Both the position numbers and the translations under genes were made by a program. The notes under the pieces are model-generated. The model did no database searches and had not been told where the DNA came from. It saw only the letters and a list, made by a program, of their open reading frames with translations. This document shows, in pieces, positions 46,797 through 55,040 of a stretch of DNA of 64,000 nt; within the stretch, counting starts at the first letter, position 1, and each line of letters begins with the position of its first letter. The stretch spans positions 68,264,752-68,328,751 of the forward strand of contig CM064872.1 in the NCBI GenBank assembly GCA_032719365.1. The letters run 5' to 3'. The stretch is from Prinsepia uniflora. Lineage: Eukaryota; Streptophyta; Magnoliopsida; Rosales; Rosaceae.

Positions 46797-47864
46797 TTGC
46801 AGGCTAATGATGTTCAAAAAATGCTGGACATGCACCTTCGTGCTCAACAAGGTGGCGATCTAGAGGACGATCTACGTCGCCAGATACGGCTCTCTACGCC
46901 CTTTATAAGGGATGTTGAGGAGGAACCATTCCCCCAGAGGTTCACAACGCCAAACTTCACTCCATTCAAAGGAGCCTCCGACCCGGTAAAACACATAAAT
47001 TATTATCGAGGAGTCATGATCCCCCACAGGTCTAACGATGCGCTCATGTGCAAAGTTTTTCAAGCTTCCCTTCAAGGCCAAGCCATGACTTGGTTCAATC
47101 ATCTCCCCTCGAGGTCGATTGAGTCCTTCGAAGAGTTGGCTTTGACATTTGTGAAGGAATACGCACAACTTCGGACAATCGAGGTGAAAGATGACCATCT
47201 TTTCTCTGTCCGAAAGAGAGCAAAAGACACTCTGCGACAATACATACGGAGATTTTGTGAGGAGAAATCTCGCATTATCGGCTGTAATGACCTTGTTGCG
47301 GCAATGGCAGTCAAGCAAGGACTCCCTCGAGACAGCCAGCTTTACGGGGACATCGTCATGAGCAATGCGCGAAGTCTTTCCAAAATACTTTCGCTAGCAG
47401 AGCGACATGCAAGTTGGGAGGACGAGAAGAGCGCCGCTCATACTCATGACCATGCCGGGACTAGCGAAAATGCCTCCAATGAGGATGAACCCCATGGAAA
47501 GTCTGCGACTGGAAAGTTCAACAAACGAAAGGCGGGGCAACACTCCCAAACGCCAGTTATGGGGAATCCTAACTTGCAGCTATCTTTACCAGCCCATCAG
47601 ATCCACAATGAAATTAAGAACAAGCCATGGTTTAAGAAGCCGGAGCCAGTCAAAGACAATCAAGAGAATGCTGATAAAACCAAATGGTGCGCCTATCATG
47701 AATGTTATGGGCACAATATCAGCACATGTATATCTTTCGAAAGATATCTCCGAAATCTCCTGAGGGAGGGGCATTGTACAGACTACATCAAAATGAAGAA
47801 TGTAAATCACATGGAGAACAAAGAGCCAAACGAACCAGCTTCAAAGGTGATCCGCATCAACTAG
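46797..47864 (+). CDS. gag: Gag capsid and nucleocapsid ORF of A2
   Basis: A clean 355-codon frame, the best-kept gene in the window. ATG at 46797 opens an internal start (MQANDVQKMLDMHLRAQQGG). Capsid core (residues ~40-160): PFPQRFTTPNFTPFKGASDP, HINYYRG, MCKVFQASLQGQAMTWFNHL and ALTFVKEYAQLRT. Next comes VRKRAKDTLRQYIRRFCEEK, then a C-H-H-C zinc-knuckle-like motif (CAYHECYGHNISTC, residues ~299-312). It stops at TAG 47862, just where pol should begin. It could supply particles in trans if translated from this ATG or by stop suppression. It lies downstream of the A2 LTR promoter and a ~1.2 kb leader. Confidence 0.82.
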   Translation: MQANDVQKMLDMHLRAQQGGDLEDDLRRQIRLSTPFIRDVEEEPFPQRFTTPNFTPFKGASDPVKHINYYRGVMIPHRSNDALMCKVFQASLQGQAMTWFNHLPSRSIESFEELALTFVKEYAQLRTIEVKDDHLFSVRKRAKDTLRQYIRRFCEEKSRIIGCNDLVAAMAVKQGLPRDSQLYGDIVMSNARSLSKILSLAERHASWEDEKSAAHTHDHAGTSENASNEDEPHGKSATGKFNKRKAGQHSQTPVMGNPNLQLSLPAHQIHNEIKNKPWFKKPEPVKDNQENADKTKWCAYHECYGHNISTCISFERYLRNLLREGHCTDYIKMKNVNHMENKEPNEPASKVIRIN

Positions 47865-48017
47865 ACGCAAGTCAACATTAGAGAGACATAAAATTCTATG
47901 GAGCTTTTCAATTTTGCTTTTGAAGTTGTCTTCTAAATTCAAGTATCAATGAAATGAGATCGACAAATTGATTTGTTCACCATGTACAATTTTCAAAGCT
48001 TATTCTCTCTAGTGTAA
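47865..48017 (+). other. junction after A2 gag where pol is missing
   Basis: About 150 bp of AT-rich DNA without coding signal joins the end of gag to the hairpin array. In A1 more than 5 kb of protease, RT and RNase H (L4 excluded) lies between the same two points. Confidence 0.7.
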
Positions 48018-48500
48018 AAAGCCTTCGTCATCGAAGCATCCAAGCCTTCGTCATCGAAGCATCCAAGCCTTCGTCATCGAAGCATCCGAGTTTTTCGCCT
48101 TGCGAAGCATCTAAGCCTTCGCCACGCGAAGCACCTAAGCCTTCGTCATCGAAGCATCTAAGCCTTCGCCATGCGAAGCACCTAAGCCTTTGTCATCAAA
48201 GCATCCAAAGCCTTCGTCATCGAAGCATCCGAGTTTTTCGCCTTGCGAAGCATCTAAGCCTTCGCCACGCGAAGCACCTAAGCCTTCGTCATCGAAGCAA
48301 CTAAGCCTTCGCCACGCGAAGCACCTAAGCCTTTGTCATCAAAGCATCCAAAGCCTTCGTCATCGAAACATTCGAGCCTTCGCCATGCGAAGCATCTAAG
48401 CCTTCGCCATGCGAAGCACCTAAAAGCCTTCGTCATCGAAGCATCCAAGCCTTCGCCCTGCAAAGCATTCAAACCTTCGTCATCGAAGCATCAAAGCCTT
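48018..48500 (+). repeat. hairpin tandem array of A2, 20 units
   Basis: Twenty units of 22-26 bp with plan GCCTTCG-loop-CGAAGCA(T/C)C.AA. Loop TCAT alternates with CCATG or CCACG. Two units read CCTTTG...CAAAG, a paired change of both stem sides. Units 3-8 and 9-14 repeat as six-unit blocks with period about 142 bp. Reading frames through it (for example SSKHPKPSSSKH) come from the period and are not genes. Confidence 0.92.
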
Positions 48501-48635
48501 CTGAGTCCTGCAAAATTTCTGCGCAGCAGGGAGAGCTCATCTCGAGCGGTATCTCGCTCATTGTTTATCAGCATCCTCTCTGCACGGCTCATCTCCAACT
48601 CGCCCATTTTGGCTTCCGATGTGAAATTAGGACCT
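48500..48635 (-). pseudogene. scrap of antisense coiled-coil ORF in A2
   Basis: The stretch GAGTCCTGCAAAATTTCTGC...CTTCCGATGTGAA matches A1 17193-17312, the coiled-coil part of its antisense ORF. The rest of that ORF is missing except for 48740-49177. Confidence 0.7.
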
Positions 48636-48739
48636 CAAGTTTTCTTAAGTTATCGCAATCTCACATCAACAACATAACTTTCCATTTTTGCAGGCCCTTC
48701 GTGTCAAGATGGCACATTCGCGGGACCAGAGCAGATAGG

Positions 48740-49177
48740 TTAGGAAAGAAGTTGCTCGGTATGCTTATAGGTTAGGAAAGAAGTTGCTCGGCATGCTTTT
48801 TTCTCCCAAGAACCAATAGGTCCTTGTTTATCATTCTTCTTCTGAACAACGGATCCTTTCAAGCACAATAGAGTGCTCAACCACTCCTTGATCGGGATGT
48901 CTGAAAGCCTCCCGCCATTCATGGAGAGAGTAGCCGGCTCATGTCCCGGAACTCTGGAAGAACATCTGTCGCCAAACTCCACGAGAACGTCGCTTGGAAA
49001 GGCAATTTGATTGCGAGCCTTCCACTCCATGAAGTCTTCAGGCTTCTCAGAACCCATATCTTTCCCTCGGAATGGATTTAGGTCACGAGAACCGCCACGC
49101 TCCCACAGAGCAAGTTTGCTGGGTCTCTCGGCACCTTGACGCATAGCGAGCATATTTGTGGTACTAGCAAGAGTCAC
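48740..49177 (-). pseudogene. N-terminal remnant of antisense ORF in A2
   Basis: Minus-strand frame of 145 codons ending in MNGGRLSDIPIKEWLS..., which matches MNGGRPSDILIKEWLS of the A1 antisense ORF. The middle part with GGAW and GGHPDLKK is missing. It may be readable, but as a deletion product. Confidence 0.6.
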
Positions 49178-50090
49178 AGTGAATGTGATCCTGTCTACCG
49201 ATGCTCACTAGTCACGTCTGCAAGCGCACTCAGTCACCGCCAAATCCCCGTCTTCTGTTTTTCCCCAATTCGACACGATTCCTCTTCGTTTTTGTTGCAG
49301 GGAGTTTCGTTTTGATCCCAGGAGCTTAATTCAATCCTTAATTTCCCTTCTCCTAGCTCACAAATTCGAATTCGAATTTCCCTTGATTTTCTGAATTTTC
49401 GAACTCCGAATACACCCAGTTCTCTCAGTCCCTCGAGTTCCTCTCTCTCAATTCAGTTCATTAAGCTTTTAAATTGCACAATGACGGTAAGACAGTGGGA
49501 TATCACGGATCAATTTGGACAAAATGATTACAATTACCCTTAATTAAAGGTGAGTATCATTTGCCCCAAAACCGGATTCCATGTTATCTGGGGCAAGAAG
49601 AAGACAAAGGACAGGTGTCATTGTCTGATCAAGGTTAAAAGACCATTTTGCCCCTGGTTCGACAAATTACCATTTTGCCCCTAGCCTTCCGTGACCCGTA
49701 ACGTTCGCATCTGAACTCCGTTTTCGATGTGACGAGTGGAAGTGTGAGGCAATCCTTAGGTCCGAGAAAGCCGACCGCCGACAGGGTTTTTTCCTCTCTC
49801 ATGCTTAAGAGCCTTCATGGAAGAACATCTGTCGCCAAGCTCCACAAAAACATCGTCTGGAAAAGCAATTTGATTGCGAGCCTTCCACTCCTTGAAGTCT
49901 TCGGGTTTCTCAAACTCCATATCTTTCCCTCGGAATGGACTAAGGCAACAAGAACCGCCACGCTTTCACAAAGCAAGTTTGTTGGGTCTCTCGGCACCTT
50001 GACGCATAGCGAGCATATTTGTGGTACTAACAAGAGTCACAGTGAATGTGATCCAGCCTACCAATGCTCACTAGTCACGCCCGCTAGCAA
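48962..50090 (-). repeat. ~250-bp direct repeat pair in A2
   Basis: GGAAGAACATCTGTCGCCAA at 48956 recurs at 49818, and similarity runs on for about 250 bp to the CCTACCGATGCTCA/CCTACCAATGCTCA words. Between the copies lies an antisense LTR-like piece with ATTTTGCCCCTGGTTCG and CATTTTGCCCC words (49560-49740). Confidence 0.8.
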
Positions 50091-50204
50091 GAGTCACATT
50101 GAACGTGATCTAGCCTACCGATGCAAGCGCGCACCGTCCAAAACTGCTCGTTTTCCAAACTGCACGCAATTCTGTAATTTCTGACACTTTTTAGGAATTT
50201 CGAA

Positions 50205-51445
50205 TCCTGCCCAAAAAACATCATAAATGGTCAATAATGACACTATGGATATCATATCAATTTCCCACAATTTTCCGAAAATTAAATTTTAATTTAAAAC
50301 ATAACCTAAACCTTCAATGAACAGTGTTTTGCTACAGTGCTCGGTGAACAGTGTTTTGCTACATTGCGCGGTGAACAGTGTTTTGCTACATTGCGCGGTG
50401 ACCGTCTCAAACCCAGAAAGGGTTCTAACTAAACAAAATCATTAAACAAGGGCTGGATCGAAGGCTTACCTTGATGATCAGAAACCGGTTTTCCCCGTCG
50501 CCGTTTACTCTCTGTTCAGGTCTCCTCAGATCACGAAACACGTCCTAAAGGTTCCTACCAGTCCATATAATCGAATAGAATCAATAGGAATAAAAAAAAC
50601 ACGTTGGAAACCAAGTTTCAAATTCAAAGTTTTCAAACCGTTTCGGGTTTTAGAACTGCCTACCTCGCCGCTGTGTCCACACCGTCCCTCAGCCTCACCA
50701 GCTCAGTCCAGCAACACACAATGCAAGGGTCAGGGTGCTACGCAGGTGTGATGGTTGAATGAGCAGTATGTGTTCATTTCGGGTAGGAAAATATATAAGA
50801 ATGGAGGGAAATGAAATGGACGGTCCAGATTCAATCTAGATGAATAAGATCAAGGGTTCAGATTAAGTCTGGGGTACTTTAGATGGATGGCTGAAATTAA
50901 AAGTTGATTTTAATCCTAATTAATCACTTAGTGGAGCTTGATCCAATCTAACCAATGGGTGAGTGACACTTGTCACTCATCCAGTTGTCCTCCAATCACA
51001 ATATCAGAATAAAATAATCGACACGAATGCCGAGACCCAAACCTCCCGATTTCACGTTTCTGACCATAACTTCCTCGTACGAAGTCCGATTTCGGCGTGC
51101 CGCCTGTCTACGGACTCAGGGCATCGAGACCTATCTAATGGTCCTTGAGTCGAGTGAAAATTAGTTGTCAAACGAAAAGTCAACATTTTCGCCCCAATCG
51201 TCCAAATTACGGTAATGCCCCTGAACTTCTGATAGTCATAACTTTTTCCCTGATCGTCCGAATTGGACGTGCCACCTGTCTATGGACTCGTGACATCCCG
51301 AACTACGCCACGGTCATTGGTCAAAGTCCATTTGACTGTCCGAATTAAAAATCAAATATTTTACCCACGCTTGGGGGCAAAATGGTCATTTTGCACATTA
51401 TATCCGATTCACACCACTAATCCCAGATTAGTCATTCTAAAACTA
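50205..51445 (-). repeat. antisense fragment of TGTAACGACCC-type LTR built into A2 3' region
   Basis: Homologous to A1 18830-20230: U3 cores at 51280 and 51108 (complement, 172 bp apart), a CGAATTGGACGTGCCACCTG word and the GTCCATTTGAC block. Its left part carries a fresh triplication (50315-50400). Fusion points at both ends match those of A1 closely. Confidence 0.75.
50317..50402 (+). repeat. 27-bp triplication in A2
   Basis: Three tandem copies of GTGAACAGTGTTTTGCTACA plus (T/G)TGCGCG, nearly identical. The unit comes from the GAACAGTGTT.GCTACAGTG word common in the TGTAACGACCC-type LTRs. Confidence 0.85.
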
Positions 51446-51592
51446 AAAATGGATTTTTAACCCTTATAATCAGGGGCAAAATCGTCAAGTAAATGCTGAT
51501 TCGATTCTTGAACCCAACAGTAACCGGTAACTCGGTAATATAAGATTCCAAACAATGTACATCCCTTCGGATTCCCTGAATACCGAATCGAT

Positions 51593-51603
51593 GTGGGGGC
51601 ATT
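51593..51603 (+). other. polypurine tract of A2
   Basis: GTGGGGGCATT directly before the 3' LTR. Confidence 0.8.
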
Positions 51604-52186
51604 TGTGGAACCCAAAATCATCCGAAAATTATGGAGCTGCCATGTGTCCCGTCATTCCCAAAAATGACCAAATTGCCCTTGGCAATAACGCTGATCATTT
51701 GAAAAACACCCGCACATTAAATAATCTATTTACCAGTTAAATACGATATTTGATCGGGTTAAAATCTCCGTAAGATTGATATTCTCCCCGAGAGTTAATT
51801 ATCGTTATTCTTAATAATGAATAATTAATATTAATATTAAAATACAATAAATATCATTACTATCATGATGAGCCATCATTACAATTATTAAATAATATAT
51901 TTAATAATAATATATTATTTACTAATTAAATATTCAACCGACCAATCAGAATGCTCCAAGGCTCCCAAGATTTTCCTATAAATAGCAAGGCACATTTCAT
52001 TTCAAGGTACGTTGATTCTTCGCTTCGAAGTATATCCTTTTCCTCTCTCAAAGCTAACTTAAGCATCGGAGTGTTCTTGGTCGAACAACCCCCCGGGTAA
52101 ATCGATCGAGGCAACGATAGCTAATTGTTTGCTGTTTGCAGGAATTGTGAGGACTTTTCGCGGCGGGTTCAATCTTTGATTCAACA
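51604..52186 (+). repeat. A2 3' LTR
   Basis: 583 bp, nearly identical to the 5' LTR; TATA box at 51976-51985. Followed by the TSD ATGTA and then D sequence. Confidence 0.95.
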
Positions 52187-52191
52187 ATGTA

Positions 52192-52783
52192 CAAATACGA
52201 ACAAGTATAAAAATAAAAATAAAAATTATGAACAAGTATGAATGTACATTATGAAATATAAAAGTTATGAACAATTATTGAACAAGTATGAAGGGTAACA
52301 AGTAACATATATACAACATTTATTTACAAGTTTAAATTAACACTAACACAAAGCTAAGATAAGGTTTTTTTTTTTTCTAATTTCGATTTTTTTTAATTTT
52401 AAAACAAATAAATAAATAAGAATAAAATAAAATAATTTCGAATTTTTTTTTAATTTCGATTTTTTTTACAATTTGTTTGTTTTTTTAAAAGAAAAGTTAA
52501 AGTTATCAAGACATAACCAAACAAATAAATAAATAAGAATAAAATAAAATAATTGTGAACATAAAGTTAATTGAATAAATTTAAAGTTAAAAAAAAAGGT
52601 AATGGAATAAATTTAAAGTGTGAACATAAAGTTAATGGAATAAAGTTAAACAAGCATAATGGAGTAAAGTGTAAAAATAAAAGTTTAACACATTTACAAT
52701 ATGTAAACATTATTCACAAGTATGAACATTTTATATATAAACAATTGAATACATACTAACACATTAAGAATGATTTTTAATTT
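52192..52783 (-). other. D internal region, 5' part, non-coding
   Basis: Very AT-rich DNA with many AATAAATAA and AAAGTTAATG words and T-runs near 52362-52470. No ORF support. Confidence 0.7.
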
Positions 52784-52800
52784 CCCCAACAACGGCGCCA
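52784..52800 (-). other. primer-binding site of D (tRNA-Asp type)
   Basis: TGGCGCCGTTGTTGGGG on the minus strand, five bases after the LTR end, two changes from the Athila-type primer site. It fixes the orientation of D. Confidence 0.8.
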
Positions 52801-52805
52801 AAAAT

Positions 52806-54533
52806 TGACAACGCCCAAACTACGCATTAAATTAAACACGTAATTCGAGTATTATGCAATTAAAACCCTTTGTGTGTAGATGTAGTATTGGTAAATAGTG
52901 ATCGTTCTTAACCGGGGAAATTAGGGAACATTAATAATATGTTAGTGAGAAGAATAATGAATAAAAGAATAATGAATAAATTAATGAATAAAATAATTAA
53001 ATAATTAAATAATCAAAGAATTAAAGAATTAAAGAATTAATTAATTAAAGAATAAAGGGATAAAAGAATAAAGAATAAAGAATTAAAGAATAACGTATAA
53101 AATAAAAGAATAAAAGAATAAAGAATTATATGGGGGGTTTGGAAGGGTTGTAAATATAAAATAAAGAAAACAAATAAAAATAATTAAATACTTAATTCTA
53201 CTTCTACTTTAACTTTTGTACTAGTGAACTTTCTTCAAACACATATTTTTACCAACACTCTAACATCATGCTCATATTGAACCAATAACGAAATCCTACC
53301 TTAATCATCTCAAATACATGTATACATTTTTCATATTATAAATGCAACGAACATCGGATTATTACTTACAATATGATTACCTTAAGTTAGTGATTTAATG
53401 CGCCGAATAACGATCAAACATTAAATCTCTTCAACTCTATTCTAAATGCCTCGAACAGCGGATCAACATTTAGCTTCGAATTGAAGTTTAAGCACTAAAA
53501 CATATGAAGTAAAAGAAATTCAAAAAGTAAAACACATGGAGATTGCATTCTTACTTACAAATGTTAAAAAGAAAATATCAACACATATATTGAATTATAA
53601 GTAAAATCAATAACAATAATAAGAATTTAAGTAGAAAAGTATGGATTTTCACAAGAATCACCGAACAGCGGCAGGAAACTTGTGAAGATGGAAGAAGAAA
53701 TACAAGGAATTCGGTTTTTAAACTCTTGAATTGCCTTAGAATTACTTGACCTAGATATTTTTTAAGGAAAACATAAAAATGTGTTTAAGAAATCTGAAAA
53801 ATATATCACAAGAACAAAGTAAAGAAGAAATGAAATTAAGAAAAATAAATGTAACATAAATTAAGAACAAGAATTAAAAGAAAGCTAATTAATAAGAAAA
53901 TCTATAAGAAGTTAAAATGATCCCCAAAAATGTCTCTCAAAAGAGATAAACAAAAGAACTAAACCAAGAACTAAAAACTAAGAAAAATGGAAGAAATGGA
54001 AAAATGAGACTAATGGGTGACTCCAAATACATGAAATGGCCTCCCTATTTATAGAGGAAGTGCCACAATTGTTTAAATAAAAGTACAAAATTAAAATATA
54101 AAAATAACAATAAAATAGTACATGAAGAAGTGATGGAAATGATGAGATTGGGTGGTTTTTGGGGAAAAGATGCTGATTTTGAGGAAAAAAATGCTGATTT
54201 TGGGGAAAAGATGTTTGGAAAATCAGCCAAAATGGTTGAAAATGAGGAAATAGGGTTGTTGGTTTTTGGCTTGGGCTTCTAGATTTCAGCAGCTTCCCAC
54301 CGAATTTCCTTGCGATTTTCGGTGGCTTCTCATATTTCGTTCATAATTTCTTCGTTATAATTCCGATCGGGACGATTCTTTCACCAAAATGCTCCAAATT
54401 CCAAACTTTATTTATTTCTACAAAAATATCACAAAATAAATTAATTTGTCTAATTTTTTATTATTTTAATATTAAAAGTCAAGTATAAAGGATATAAAAT
54501 AATATAAAATAATGTTTATTTAACGACCTATCA
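52806..54533 (-). repeat. D 5' LTR, complete (1.73 kb)
   Basis: Minus strand TGATAGGTCGTTAAAT...GGGCGTTGTCA. The part 53845-54533 matches the truncated 3' LTR. It holds a long AATAAAGAAT-type low-complexity zone (52930-53130) and a TATA candidate (complement of CTATTTATAG) at 54045-54054. Confidence 0.85.
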
Positions 54534-54634
54534 GAGGTTGGACGTTGGTTTAGCCTTCGTGTCACGCGTAAGTTAGACGGGAGCATGACTTGGCCCTTAA
54601 TCCCGGGGGATTGGGGGTGGGTAGTGTCAATGGG

Positions 54635-54741
54635 TCTATAGGTTGAGTTATATGAATTGCCGAATTCATGATCTCCAAATAAATGGTTGGTATCTTAAGA
54701 AATATTACCCTACGTCTTGGGAGATGGCATCAACCAACTAG
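54635..54741 (+). pseudogene. pol: integrase C-terminal tail of B
   Basis: After L5 the frame continues as VYRLSYMN...NGWYLKKYYP and stops at TAG 54739. YRL..M.G and LKKYYP are the usual last motifs of Tat integrases, so this is the natural end of pol. Confidence 0.85.
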
Positions 54742-55040
54742 AAATTAATTTTCAGTTAATATAAATGTGTATTGGTCGTGGCGCATCATGTAATGGGTAT
54801 GCTTGAGTTCAATGGCCAATGATTTTTCATTATAAGGTGGGCCAACAGGTGAGCAAAGTTAAACAAGTCGGCCAAAAAATGGTGGCTAGAAAGCTTTGAA
54901 CATAAACTACTTAGGGTAGTCTAGTGGCTACAAAAAATATGCCAATAGACGGCAAAGTGACTACTAAGTGAGGAAAAATGGCCTCATAGTTTACAAAATA
55001 TGGTGGCCAAATGGAAAATAAAAATAGACTAGTGGGCCGA
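54742..55040 (+). other. spacer between pol and antisense gene of B
   Basis: AT-rich DNA with no coding signal; repeated AGTGGC(T/C)A words. It would hold the 3' end of the antisense transcript. Confidence 0.6.

Larger units (their letters stand above)
44959..52186 (+). mobile_element. gag-only A-family element A2 (youngest insert)
   Basis: 7.2 kb, two 583-bp LTRs and an exact TSD ATGTA (44954-44958, 52187-52191). LTRs differ at about three sites by eye, so insertion was recent. It keeps the leader, a nearly whole gag, a hairpin array, a scrap of the antisense coiled-coil ORF, antisense LTR fragments and the purine tract, but has no protease, RT, RNase H or integrase at all. It must have moved with enzymes from another A-type element. 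Confidence 0.93.
42053..54533 (-). mobile_element. Athila-like non-autonomous element D (split by A2)
   Basis: Read on the minus strand: 5' LTR 54533-52806 (TGATAGGTCG...GTTGTCA), primer site TGGCGCCGTTGTTGGGG (52800-52784), about 2.85 kb of non-coding internal DNA, a purine tract at 42740-42722 and a truncated 3' LTR 42721-42053. The primer site differs by two bases from the Athila-type TGGCGCCGTTGCCGGGG. A GCACTTGTTGGAAGGCAACC motif (44519-44552) also recalls Athila 3' regions. No gag or pol is present. Host L5 stops at 42052 and resumes at 54534. Confidence 0.82.
39257..54629 (+). mobile_element. solo LTR L5 in B integrase (split by D)
   Basis: Starts (C)GTAACAACCCG (the first T now C) and ends GGGTGGGTAGTGTCA; TSD ATAGG (39252-39256) and ATGGG (54630-54634). 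Its removal joins VLRK to a VYRLSYMN stretch of integrase. Own parts are 39257-42052 and 54534-54629. It has U3 cores at 39463 and 39635, a GAGTTTAAAGACTCGG array (41394-41555) and bracket motifs at 40906-40915 and 41878-41889. No internal domain. Confidence 0.88.

Noticed and set aside
48018..48500. CRISPR-like array
   Set aside because: Units are contiguous 22-26 bp hairpins with no unique spacers, in plant DNA inside a retrotransposon.
48190..48677. ORFs with SSKHPKPSSSKH-type repeats
   Set aside because: The repeats arise from the tandem DNA array being open in several frames on both strands; no gene signal.
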